A DNA stretch of 17,930 bases from Candidatus Bathyarchaeota archaeon. GTDB taxonomy: Archaea; Thermoproteota; Bathyarchaeia; 40CM-2-53-6. A program made the position numbers and the translations under genes. Under the pieces are notes generated by a model. That model did no database searches and was not told the DNA's origin. It worked only from the letters and a program-made list of their open reading frames with translations. Shown here piece by piece: positions 1 to 7,301 of this stretch (the stretch's first letter is position 1; each line of letters starts with the position of its first letter). The stretch covers positions 1-17,930 of the forward strand of contig VBBA01000166.1 in assembly GCA_005888675.1 (NCBI GenBank), in the 5' to 3' direction.

Positions 1-1310
1 AAGCTGGGTTCGGGCTTTGGTACGGAGGTCTCGTTTCGCATGTACACTGATGGGTCACGTCGTCTTTTCATCATGCATAGCTTCTCGACGAATTTCAACC
101 CTTTCTCCGAGATCGGCTTCAATTCTAGGTAGCCTGCCTTTGCGGCTGCGTTAACTATCTCTTCTCCTCGTGGAGTCCTAGTCAAGATGGTTGTCCAGCC
201 GGTCGCTGATCCGATGGCTCCTATGGCTATGTCTGCAAGCTCGGCTGAGTAGTCTATGCAAACATTGCACTCTTCTCTTGCGGAGAACGCGACTGCTTCG
301 ACTGGCTCGTCTATAACCAGTTTCTCGCCTACGTAGACTAGTAACCTGGCCTTCTTGACGTTGACCTTGGTGATAGTTCTGAGATCGATTCCACGTTTCC
401 CTTGCACATAATCGACCATCATCTTTTGATAATCAAAGACCTTCGAGCAGAATAACCCCATGGTAAAGACGACGTTCTTTGCCAGTTTGGGCGTTGCGAT
501 CCAGTGTGTAGTCATTCTCCACATGCCCTGTAACTCGCACGGCAATCCCACAACAGCCAATCTTTCTTCCTGCGAATTTGTACTGCCACGATTGGGAATG
601 GCAATCTCTCCTAGACCACCAACTTGGCCGCCTGGGGTGTATCTCGACCCCGCGGTCTTGATCAGGTCTTCTCTTGTACTGGCAATCTGGGGCTCTGGTC
701 GGTATGGGTCTTTGAAGCTGTACCCTGAAACGACAGCATAATCAATTATCTTCTGGTCCAAAGCATACAATAAGAGAGCAGTCCCGGCACCGCCGTCCTG
801 AGCTGCCCTGAGGAGTTCCGGATCTTTCGCCTTGGCAGAGTATCTCCCTATGTTGATTCCCAGGATGGCCTCTTCTGGCGTGCGCTCACGGCCGAAAACC
901 CGACGCTCCACATCTGAAAGTGGAAGCTCGATCCTCGGGCAACTATAGTAACAGACCTGGCAGACTGCACAGGTCCCTCGCATTATGGGTTCCTCCTTGT
1001 CGCTGTGGAATAGTATGTCGATGGGGCAGGAGGCTATGCAGGCACCGCAGTACATGCAGATTCCCTTGTTGACCACTTCGGAGAGAAGATTGCCGAATAT
1101 CTTTAGCTTCTTCGGCAATGGTTTCCATCCTTCCCCCTCAAAACTGGGTTTCAACGGGGCGGCGGGTTGAGCGGTGGTTGCTGGCTTAGCTGCAATAGGA
1201 GGCTGTAGAGACGCCGTTGGAGGCTTGGGTGGCGTGGGTCCTAGACTAGAAACTGGGGCTTTCTGAGGTTGAGAAGACGATTGAGACGGGGTATTCGGAT
1301 TGTTAGACAT
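1..1310 (-). CDS. fpoF: F420H2 dehydrogenase subunit F-like (FrhB/FpoF family), C-terminus cut by the window edge
   Basis: About 436 residues are visible; the frame is open to base 1, so the C-terminus is missing. ATG at 1310 has a GGTAGGAG ribosome site just upstream. The order is a Pro/Ala/Ser-rich extension (residues 1-60), two CxxCxxCxxxCP ferredoxin motifs (C85/88/91/95 and C114/117/120/124), then the FrhB-type catalytic region. That region shows QDGGAGT, AGSRY, VGLPCELQGM, LFCSKVFDY, and a CNVCIDY segment followed by AELADIAIG. In this family the protein oxidises F420H2 with FAD and passes electrons to iron-sulfur clusters. It lies 15 bases after the NuoI-like gene in the same operon, the place FqoF holds in Archaeoglobus, so it is probably the electron-input subunit of this complex. 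FrhB homologues also act as hydrogenase or other reductase subunits; the symbol is inferred from context. Family sure, exact partner likely. Confidence 0.85.
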   Translation of the reverse strand, partial: MSNNPNTPSQSSSQPQKAPVSSLGPTPPKPPTASLQPPIAAKPATTAQPAAPLKPSFEGEGWKPLPKKLKIFGNLLSEVVNKGICMYCGACIASCPIDILFHSDKEEPIMRGTCAVCQVCYYSCPRIELPLSDVERRVFGRERTPEEAILGINIGRYSAKAKDPELLRAAQDGGAGTALLLYALDQKIIDYAVVSGYSFKDPYRPEPQIASTREDLIKTAGSRYTPGGQVGGLGEIAIPNRGSTNSQEERLAVVGLPCELQGMWRMTTHWIATPKLAKNVVFTMGLFCSKVFDYQKMMVDYVQGKRGIDLRTITKVNVKKARLLVYVGEKLVIDEPVEAVAFSAREECNVCIDYSAELADIAIGAIGSATGWTTILTRTPRGEEIVNAAAKAGYLELKPISEKGLKFVEKLCMMKRRRDPSVYMRNETSVPKPEPS

Positions 1311-1325
1311 TTCTCCTACCGCCAT

Positions 1326-1805
1326 TTACTTTTCCGGTTTCGCTCCTACTCTCGGAATATTGCTTGCTCCTCTTGGAGTCTCGACGGAAAATACGTATTT
1401 GTCATTCTTGCCAGCAGGAGGTCTGGCAAGCCTCTCTGGGCTCCAGACAAGTCGGTCGCGGGTGTATTCCGCCAGGTCGAATTCCACCGTTTCCTCAAGC
1501 GCATACTCTGGACAATAGTCGGTGCAAAAGTGGCAGAAGCAGCATCTTCCATAGAAGTATTGGGGATACCATCTCTCTCCACGTGGTACGATCGTTATGC
1601 ATTTTTCGGGGCAGATCCAAGCGCATATGCCGCATCCGGTGCAGCGATCAAGGTGGAGGAGATGTCTCCCTCTGTAGCCTTTCTCCACGACCAGTCGTTG
1701 TTCTGGAAATCTTAAGGTATATGATCTGTGGAAGAGATGTCGAAGCCCGGAGTAATAGGCCGTCCAAATGTCCGCGACTGCTTTGATCGATCCTTTAACA
1801 GTCAT
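1326..1805 (-). CDS. nuoI: Complex I / F420H2 dehydrogenase subunit I (NuoI/FpoI-like ferredoxin)
   Basis: A 159-residue protein with two CxxCxxCxxxCP motifs (C55/58/61/65 and C88/91/94/98), which bind the two [4Fe-4S] clusters that carry electrons from the input subunit towards subunit B. The reading frame is open back to 1895, but I choose ATG at 1805: it has AAAGAGGT about nine bases upstream and does not overlap the end of the D gene, which stops 19 bases earlier. The N-terminal segment (residues 5-30, with IWTAYYSGLRHLF) matches the membrane-side helix usual in NuoI. In NuoABCDHIJKLMN-type operons the membrane subunit H normally sits between D and I; here it is missing. The next gene is the F-like subunit, 15 bases downstream. 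Confidence 0.9.
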   Translation of the reverse strand: MTVKGSIKAVADIWTAYYSGLRHLFHRSYTLRFPEQRLVVEKGYRGRHLLHLDRCTGCGICAWICPEKCITIVPRGERWYPQYFYGRCCFCHFCTDYCPEYALEETVEFDLAEYTRDRLVWSPERLARPPAGKNDKYVFSVETPRGASNIPRVGAKPEK

Positions 1806-1824
1806 TGTATAGATTACCTCTTTC

Positions 1825-2964
1825 CTATCTGTCTGCTTCCACGGGCCAATAATCGATACTCCACCATGCTGTGGGCATGTCTGCCATGTGTCCACCTATC
1901 AGGACGGGGGCGATGATGGCCATGTTTCGATAGGAGCCTGTTATGAATCTGAGTCTGTATGGCTTGTCGCCTCCATCGCCTATCAGGTACACGCTGCATT
2001 CTCCTCGGGCGGATTCGACTCTCGAGTATGATTCGCCGCGTGGTACAACGATTGGTGCTTTTCGTCGGAAGGGACCGGAGGGAATCTTTTGGACTATTTG
2101 GCGTATGAGTTTGCAGCTTTCTCGTATCTCGTCGATGCGGGCCATCGACCTGGCGTACGAGTCGCCTTCTTGGCGAGTGCAGACGTTGAAGTCGAGTTCT
2201 GGATAGGCTGCGTATGGTTCATCCTTGCGTACGTCATAGTCAACGCCGGAGCCGCGTAGTGCAGGCCCGACTGCGCCGAGTTTCACAGCCTCATCTCTTG
2301 ACAGTTTGCCGACGCCTTTTGCCCGGGCGGTGAATATCGGGTTCTCGAAGAATATCTTGTCATACTCTTCGAGACGTTTCTCAAGATACTGGGTCCGCTT
2401 GATCGCTTCCTCCTTCATGCCCTGCGGGAGGTCGCGTCTGACGCCTCCTGGGACGATATAGGAGTGGGTGATTCGGGCACCGGTAAGTTTCTCTTGTAGG
2501 TCGACGATCAATTCTCTGTCTCCTAGTGGCCACATGAACATTGTCGTGTGTCCTAGGAAGACGCCGAATATCGATAACCAGTATAGATGGCTGGTAATCC
2601 TGTTCATCTCATTCAATAGACATCTGAGGTATTGGGCACGTGGGGGTGCTTCGATTCCTTGAAGTTCTTCAACTGCACGAATGTAGGCGTGGTTGAGGTT
2701 GGAGGCGTCGATGATGGCGGGTCGTTCTATGACGGGTATGTTCTTGATTATGTTCCGTAGTTCATAGATTTTCTCGGTCCCTCGGTGCACGTAGCCTGGG
2801 TCGGGTGATGCTCTGATGATAATGTCTCCGTCCATCTCAATGATGAGACGCATGTGGCCGGAGCCTGAGTGTTGTGGACCCACGCTTATGGTGAGCGTCT
2901 GGCTTCCGGATTCCGATGGCTCCGAGGAGACTACGCTCGTCATCGGTGAGGGTTGTTTCTCCAA
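1825..2964 (-). CDS. nuoD: Complex I / F420H2 dehydrogenase subunit D (NuoD, 49-kDa family)
   Basis: A 379-residue protein of the 49-kDa family, which with subunit B forms the quinone-site module. Visible marks are VGPQHSGSGHMRL near residue 28, PGYVHRGTEK, the helix with NEMNRITSHLYWL, and the end YWPVEADR, comparable to the GEVDR end of NuoD. The paired CxxC nickel ligands of group 4 [NiFe] hydrogenases are absent at both ends, so this is a dehydrogenase rather than a hydrogenase subunit. The start is uncertain: TTG at 2964 gives the longest form, 20 bases after the C gene; ATG at 2943, seven codons later, is the alternative. Neither has a strong ribosome site. It is co-transcribed with B and C. 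Confidence 0.92.
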   Translation of the reverse strand: MEKQPSPMTSVVSSEPSESGSQTLTISVGPQHSGSGHMRLIIEMDGDIIIRASPDPGYVHRGTEKIYELRNIIKNIPVIERPAIIDASNLNHAYIRAVEELQGIEAPPRAQYLRCLLNEMNRITSHLYWLSIFGVFLGHTTMFMWPLGDRELIVDLQEKLTGARITHSYIVPGGVRRDLPQGMKEEAIKRTQYLEKRLEEYDKIFFENPIFTARAKGVGKLSRDEAVKLGAVGPALRGSGVDYDVRKDEPYAAYPELDFNVCTRQEGDSYARSMARIDEIRESCKLIRQIVQKIPSGPFRRKAPIVVPRGESYSRVESARGECSVYLIGDGGDKPYRLRFITGSYRNMAIIAPVLIGGHMADMPTAWWSIDYWPVEADR

Positions 2965-2984
2965 TTTTACCCACTTGATCTATG

Positions 2985-3482
2985 CTAATCGGTTGGGATC
3001 CTGACATCTTTTCGGAGTGGTGGTGGACCGTCCCAATTGTCGATCAGGAAGAGTTTCTCGAGATGTGGATGGCCGTCGAATGTTATGCCGTACATTTCAT
3101 AGGTCTCGCGCTCGAAGTTCTCAACGGACGGCCAGATGCTGACGAGCGAGTTTACTTTGGGACTGCTCCTAGGTATGATCTCCTTGACCGACAATACAAT
3201 GTCGCGTGTTTCTTTCCTTGTTAGATTTGAAACGTGATAGATGACTTCCATCTTTTGATCTCTCAAGTAATCTGCTCCGCCAGCTCCGTTGGCTCTGTCG
3301 AATCCGAGCTCGTCCCTCAGGAATCTCGAGACCTCGAGCATCTTCTCCATGGCTATAGTGACTTCTGGCCTGGAACGTCGGCTTATTCTAGACTCTTTGA
3401 TGGCGTCGCCGAACTTTTCCTTCAACTGATCGAGAATATGGTCCTCCCGTTCGAGGGAGGGAATGTTGGTGAGAGTGGTCAT
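2985..3482 (-). CDS. nuoC: Complex I / F420H2 dehydrogenase subunit C (NuoC, 30-kDa family)
   Basis: A 165-residue protein with the 30-kDa subunit signature near its C-terminus: ERETYEMYGITFDGHP followed by PLRKD. It is the structural hydrophilic subunit that packs on B and D in the peripheral arm; it has no cofactor of its own. Its ATG overlaps the TGA stop of the B gene in an ATGA arrangement (3479-3482), so the two are translationally coupled. Separate C and D genes contrast with the fused CD of enterobacteria. Length is normal for a stand-alone subunit C. Confidence 0.92.
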   Translation of the reverse strand: MTTLTNIPSLEREDHILDQLKEKFGDAIKESRISRRSRPEVTIAMEKMLEVSRFLRDELGFDRANGAGGADYLRDQKMEVIYHVSNLTRKETRDIVLSVKEIIPRSSPKVNSLVSIWPSVENFERETYEMYGITFDGHPHLEKLFLIDNWDGPPPLRKDVRIPTD

Positions 3483-4039
3483 GTGTGCTCGTACACCTTG
3501 GAGCTTCTGATCTTCTCCTGAAGCATGATGATCCCTTGTTCCAAGGCCTCTGGTCTCGGCGGACAGCCTGGTACATAGACATCGACTGGTAGGAACTCAT
3601 GGACGCCGTTTACGATGCTGTAGGAGTCATGAAAGAGGCCGCCAGAGATGGAGCAGTCACCCATTGCAATCACATATCTCGGGACAGCCATCTGGTCATA
3701 GATCATCTTCAATCGTTTAGCCATCTTGTTGGTGACGGTGCCTTCGACCACCATAAGGTCCGACTGTCGGAGAGAACCCAAGGGAAGAACCCCAAATCTC
3801 TCCAGGTCATGCCTCGCCCCGCTGGCAGCTCCGAACTCTGCACTGCAGCATGCGGTAGTGATGTTGACGGGCCAGAGCGAGTATATGCGGCCCCAGTTTA
3901 TCACGTGGCGTATCGGGGTCCGGTCGACTATTGTGTGGACAATGTCTCCGAGCTTCCCGATCCAGACGTTGATCCCATCGGCGAGCATCGCTATAGGGTC
4001 TTCGTCGGGTTGTTGTCGTGCTTTCTGGGAAGCAGACAT
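3479..4039 (-). CDS. nuoB: Complex I / F420H2 dehydrogenase subunit B (NuoB, PSST family)
   Basis: A 186-residue protein carrying the terminal [4Fe-4S] cluster N2 that reduces the quinone or methanophenazine-type carrier. The four expected ligands are visible: tandem C64-C65 in TTACCSAEFG, C129 in VIAMGDCS, and C159 in YVPGCPPRPEAL. The GARHDLERFG and DLMVVEGTVT segments are standard. It is the first gene of the B-C-D-I-F operon. ATG at 4039 has GGTAG four bases ahead, and a TATA-like box lies about 40 bases upstream. Subunit A, which usually precedes B, is not upstream here; the neighbour is an unrelated zinc-ribbon gene across a 136-base gap. Confidence 0.94.
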   Translation of the reverse strand: MSASQKARQQPDEDPIAMLADGINVWIGKLGDIVHTIVDRTPIRHVINWGRIYSLWPVNITTACCSAEFGAASGARHDLERFGVLPLGSLRQSDLMVVEGTVTNKMAKRLKMIYDQMAVPRYVIAMGDCSISGGLFHDSYSIVNGVHEFLPVDVYVPGCPPRPEALEQGIIMLQEKIRSSKVYEHT

Positions 4040-4079
4040 GGTTCTACCTTACCCCTAATCTAAGGAGGTGACTGTGTCC

Positions 4080-4090
4080 CTATTTATTGG
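4080..4090 (-). promoter_or_regulatory. TATA-like box ahead of the nuoB-C-D-I-F operon
   Basis: On the minus strand the sequence reads CCAATAAATAG, a good archaeal TATA-type element. Transcription starting about 25 bases downstream (near 4059) would give a leader of roughly 20 bases containing the GGTAG ribosome site before ATG 4039. The position is right for an independent promoter of the five-gene operon. Pattern-based; no start-site data. Confidence 0.5.
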
Positions 4091-4175
4091 CATCTTCAAG
4101 GGGACAAGCAAATAACCGCTTGTGGTGTAACTGGTGACTGGTTTAGGTATGAAATAATAACGGGAACGGAGGGAC

Positions 4176-4544
4176 TTAGGTGACCTCTACGATTCTGCCG
4201 CTCATTCGATGGTATTGATAGCGGATTATGCGTTTTACGCAAGTTCCATTGAGGCATTGGTAGACCCGGTCGCCATTGGCGAAGAGTTCACGCAATACCA
4301 TTGGTTTCTGACAGCTTACGCATCGGAAGGCTCCAGAGCGTCTTTCGTCAATAAGAAGTCGAAGGTCGATCTCTCGACGATCAGACTCCTGCTTGAGATA
4401 TTGTCGATACGCAAGAGGTAGTGTTTGCCAATAAGACGCGTTCTCAGGCGATGTCTCGTACTCGAAACTTCTCCCAACCACTACAGGTGGAGCGTACCCT
4501 TCTGCAACGAAGACAGGATTCTTCGAGTACGGCACCTTGATCAT
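4176..4544 (-). CDS. Small zinc-ribbon protein of unknown function
   Basis: About 122 residues from ATG 4544; a TTG at 4583 would add 13 residues but has no visible ribosome site. The N-terminal 70 residues have no motif I recognise. The C-terminal part has a probable zinc-binding knuckle: C75 and C78 (CVSC), then C97 and C102 (CLNGTC), followed by a basic, aromatic stretch. Such ribbons can bind nucleic acid or act as protein docking modules; the sequence does not decide. It follows the KaiC-like ATPase gene by 71 bases (32 with the TTG start) on the same strand and is probably co-transcribed with it. Not recognised as a named family. Confidence 0.6.
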   Translation of the reverse strand: MIKVPYSKNPVFVAEGYAPPVVVGRSFEYETSPENASYWQTLPLAYRQYLKQESDRREIDLRLLIDERRSGAFRCVSCQKPMVLRELFANGDRVYQCLNGTCVKRIIRYQYHRMSGRIVEVT

Positions 4545-4615
4545 GGGGTGACCGTGGTGAGTGGTCAGCTGTCCGTCGGACAATCTTCGATTCGATAACT
4601 TGGAAGCGGTGGAGG

Positions 4616-5431
4616 CTACTTCTTCTTGTTGGTACGAGGCTTCCTATTCTCTAGGACTGGAGCCAACGCAGGGATAGGAAGTGGAACCTCCTTTATGCCG
4701 TCAAGGTTGACGGTGAAGGTCATCCAGTAACCCTCGTGAGGTGCCCCTTTCATCCTTCTGATTCTGAGTTGTTTAACGAGTAAGCCACGCTCTGCAAAGC
4801 CAGGGTTGAAACCAACCTCGAAGATGCCGTCTACAACATAGAACAAGAGATCGTCCAAGTCAGCGTATGCCCGGAGTGGCACGTGATGGGTGCAGAAGAA
4901 TGGGACAAGCCTCTCTTTCGGCCCTTTAGCCCTCCATGACTTGATCCCGTCAAGCATAGTGTAGACCAATGGACTGTCCGCTTGGACAAGTGTGAACATC
5001 TCAGTCAACGAGTCAACGAAGACAGCTCCTCGGCCTGTCATGCCCATCTCATCCATCATGCTGAATAGGGCTGTGGAGACAGCGCGTAGATCCTTGGGAT
5101 CCTTCACATAGTGTGAATAAGGGTCTGATTGAACGCTCGGCTCTAATCGGAACGAGAAGCAGTCAAGAAACCTCAGCATGCCCTTGTCCAGGTATGGATG
5201 AATGTCCCAGCCGAAAGATTGCATATCCTGCTCCACGACGATTGTGGGCCCTTCGAAGTTGACGAAGAGGCAGGGTTCGCCGGCTCTCAGAAGACTATAG
5301 AGCAACTGGTGCATTATCACGGACTTGCCAGCGCCAATTTCGCCAGCGATGATCGTCATGTTATTCCTGGGAATGCCTCGTGGAAGCAGCTTATCTAACG
5401 GGGCAATGCCTGTACGGAAGAGCCTCGACAT
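4616..5431 (-). CDS. Single-domain KaiC/RadA-like ATPase
   Basis: About 271 residues from ATG 5431; a TTG two codons upstream is also possible. This is a RecA-fold P-loop ATPase of the archaeal KaiC-like group: RGIPRNN leading to Walker A GEIGAGKS (about residues 30-37), the β3 segment FVNFEGP, then SFGWD, and Walker B GAVFVDS. KaiC proteins usually have two adjacent glutamates after β3 (FEE); here the second is glycine, which may weaken hydrolysis. Length fits one KaiC domain rather than the tandem circadian form. Archaeal members are mostly uncharacterised signalling or regulatory ATPases; ArlH of the archaellum belongs to the same superfamily, but no archaellum gene is nearby. It lies between an unknown gene and the zinc-ribbon gene on the same strand. 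Confidence 0.85.
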   Translation of the reverse strand: MSRLFRTGIAPLDKLLPRGIPRNNMTIIAGEIGAGKSVIMHQLLYSLLRAGEPCLFVNFEGPTIVVEQDMQSFGWDIHPYLDKGMLRFLDCFSFRLEPSVQSDPYSHYVKDPKDLRAVSTALFSMMDEMGMTGRGAVFVDSLTEMFTLVQADSPLVYTMLDGIKSWRAKGPKERLVPFFCTHHVPLRAYADLDDLLFYVVDGIFEVGFNPGFAERGLLVKQLRIRRMKGAPHEGYWMTFTVNLDGIKEVPLPIPALAPVLENRKPRTNKKK

Positions 5432-5468
5432 TGTCAACTTACTATTAGAGGCCGCGTGCGTAGTCGAG

Positions 5469-5477
5469 GATAAAATC
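5469..5477 (-). promoter_or_regulatory. Possible TATA box for the KaiC-like ATPase gene
   Basis: The minus strand reads GATTTTATC, about 40 bases ahead of ATG 5431. Starting transcription about 26 bases downstream would leave a leader of about 16 bases, in line with the absence of a clear ribosome site. It is a weaker match than the other two boxes, and read-through from the 5914 gene is equally possible. Confidence 0.3.
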
Positions 5478-5527
5478 CTACTGTATCCGAACGTATGGTT
5501 TCTGCATGCGATTCTCTATTGTCCGGA

Positions 5528-5914
5528 TTATCGAACTCTTGCGGCGACAGTCTTGATGAACGACCTATCCAGAGCGCCGGCCTCGTAGAGATTTACAAGC
5601 GTGTTCGTGCTAGCGTCACCACTTAATCGGCCTTGGTCGTCTTTGACATGTCTCCATTTGAGCTGAGTATGTCCACTTTTTGAATTGTAGATGATGCCGA
5701 GTACTGAACTGACCTCGACGAAGGTGATGTCCTGGACCTTGTCGAGGGTCACCTTGTCCTCTGCTTCCACATACATCGTTCCCTGTTCACGTGATCGCTC
5801 GGGAAATATTGATGGGTTGGCTTCATAGTCTTGGGGTATGAAGGACTTGCAGGTACTGGATACCATGAACTTCCTGAAGCTGTCCAAGAAGCATGTTGTG
5901 TCAAGCTTGACCAT
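5528..5914 (-). CDS. Hypothetical protein, no recognised family
   Basis: A 128-residue soluble protein from ATG 5914. It has no signal peptide, membrane segment or metal motif; two cysteines (C8, C22) lie near the N-terminus. The middle (about residues 50-90) alternates charged and hydrophobic residues as a small β-rich fold would, with VTLDKVQDITFVEVSSV. The C-terminal 40 residues look helical and basic. It is the first of three same-strand genes ahead of the KaiC-like ATPase, separated from it by 96 bases. A weak TTAATAG element near 5964-5970 could be its promoter. I do not recognise the family, and the case for coding rests on frame length, start and operon-like position. Confidence 0.55.
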   Translation of the reverse strand: MVKLDTTCFLDSFRKFMVSSTCKSFIPQDYEANPSIFPERSREQGTMYVEAEDKVTLDKVQDITFVEVSSVLGIIYNSKSGHTQLKWRHVKDDQGRLSGDASTNTLVNLYEAGALDRSFIKTVAARVR

Positions 5915-6131
5915 TCATTTCAACCCGGATACTATCTGCAAGATCTAACATGTGTTTTCAGACTATTAACTTGACTCTCGGAAACTGAACCTGCCCGCAT
6001 GAAAAATTCAGCTTCCCTGGCAAAGATAGAGATGGATTGGCGGTAGGTAAACATGCGGTTTTTTCTACCCATCACACACTATGCTAGTCTTGGTTGTTAG
6101 AGCAGAGAAGGGATAGGACCCCCCCGGGTGG

Positions 6132-6569
6132 TTGGAGAGTAGTTTGGCTATTCTAGTCAGGGTACCATCAGAGGTGTTGGATAAGCTAGTCGAGAATGCG
6201 ATCAAGAAACAGGGAAACATGTACCGTGGCGAGTTGGCCAAGTTGATTGGCGCTTCGAAGGAATCGCTTGAAGGGAAGACCAGTCTCTACTTGATCAGTC
6301 TCATGAAGCTGTGTGGTTTGGCAGAGGCTGACATGGAGAGCGTGTTGAAGAAGTCGAAGATAGTGAACCAACGAGGCTCGATGACACACAACATTGCGGG
6401 GGGAGACGAGTTGAAGAACGTAATAGACGACGCTCTGGAAGGATTCCAGATGCTGATCTCAGAGAGCTTCAAAGATACGGAGACTGAGTCACCCTTGGAA
6501 GAAGCTCGGAGAAGAGCCCTAAACAAGGAAGACAAAACCTCGGCTGCCGAGACAGAGACAACTGAGTAG
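6132..6569 (+). CDS. Hypothetical acidic protein
   Basis: A 145-residue protein starting at TTG 6132; a stop at 6114 in this frame excludes a longer form. Residues 1-75 look helical, with IKKQGNMYRGELAKLIGASK resembling a helix-turn-helix-like pair, though I would not call a DNA-binding domain on it. The last 45 residues are highly charged and rich in Glu, Lys and Thr, and likely disordered. A run of seven C followed by GGGTGG lies directly before the start and may serve as an unusual ribosome site. The methyltransferase gene begins 17 bases after its stop, suggesting one transcript. Function unknown. Confidence 0.65.
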   Translation: MESSLAILVRVPSEVLDKLVENAIKKQGNMYRGELAKLIGASKESLEGKTSLYLISLMKLCGLAEADMESVLKKSKIVNQRGSMTHNIAGGDELKNVIDDALEGFQMLISESFKDTETESPLEEARRRALNKEDKTSAAETETTE

Positions 6570-6586
6570 CGCCACGATTCAAATAT

Positions 6587-7285
6587 GTGACGACTCTTTT
6601 TCATTCTCGTGGCGAGTCGGGTGTGACAGGTGCCTGCTGTGAGAACGCGGATGGTACGAAATGGATCAGTGAACACTTCGATTCTAGGGCTCGAGGCCAC
6701 TGCGAAGAATACCAGCGGAATGGATTGTCCCCGAGCAGCACTATCCTGTTGAGACGACTCATCGATGATGGGCTCTCTGGTCGGACAATTCTTGATCTTG
6801 GATGTGGCAGTGGACAATTCTCAGTGGAAGCCTTGAAGAAAGGAGCCCTGTCCAGTGTAGGGATGGATCTCTCGCCAGTCATGATCGCAACTGCAAACAG
6901 GCTTGCGAGTGAGAGTGGTTTCGGGCGCAACGCTAAGTTCCTTGTCGGCGATGCAGCGAAACAAGATCATCAGAACTCGGACATTGTAATATTGGACAAA
7001 GTAGTTTGCTGCTATCCCTCGATAGAAGGGCTCTTGTCGAAGGCGTCAAGCGCATGCCAAGAGAGACTTGGCTTGATAGTTCCGAGGGATGTAGGATTCG
7101 CGAGGGTACCAGTGAGAGTCGGGGTTTACGTCGACAATCTCATCGATCGAATAAGAAAGAATCCGGCTCGGATGTATCTCCACTCTTTGGATCATGTCGA
7201 CTATTTATTGAGAGCGGCAAGGCTAAGGCGAAAGATTGCGACGGTTGCGGGTTTCTGGCTCGTAATGATCTACGAGCGTTACTAG
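6587..7285 (+). CDS. SAM-dependent class I methyltransferase
   Basis: A 232-residue protein starting at GTG 6587. The Rossmann-type methyltransferase core is clear: motif I ILDLGCGSG at residues 68-76, the acidic post-β2 segment VGMDLSP, and motif IV-like ILDKVVCCYPS at 135-145. The end, with WLVMIYERY, resembles the final strand of UbiE- or BchM-like small-molecule methyltransferases. Members with the DKVVCCYP segment are found in soil archaea and bacteria; their substrates are mostly unknown. The N-terminal 45 residues contain the HFD segment seen ahead of the core in this group. It follows the hypothetical acidic gene by 17 bases and converges with the PPOX gene across only 16 bases. Substrate not predictable. 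Confidence 0.85.
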   Translation: MTTLFHSRGESGVTGACCENADGTKWISEHFDSRARGHCEEYQRNGLSPSSTILLRRLIDDGLSGRTILDLGCGSGQFSVEALKKGALSSVGMDLSPVMIATANRLASESGFGRNAKFLVGDAAKQDHQNSDIVILDKVVCCYPSIEGLLSKASSACQERLGLIVPRDVGFARVPVRVGVYVDNLIDRIRKNPARMYLHSLDHVDYLLRAARLRRKIATVAGFWLVMIYERY

Positions 7286-7301
7286 GATTATCCTGGTCCT
7301 C

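Noticed and set aside
1825..4039. Group 4 membrane [NiFe] hydrogenase instead of F420H2 dehydrogenase/complex I
   Set aside because: The D subunit lacks the N- and C-terminal CxxC nickel ligands, and the adjacent FrhB/FpoF-type protein supplies an electron input that a hydrogenase would not need.
4062..4071. Plus-strand AAGGAGGTGA resembling a bacterial ribosome site
   Set aside because: No start codon with a lasting open frame follows on the plus strand; it lies in the leader of the minus-strand operon.
4616..5431. Archaellum ATPase ArlH
   Set aside because: It is in the same superfamily, but no archaellin, ArlI, ArlJ or ArlG gene is nearby and the segment after β3 is closer to general KaiC proteins.
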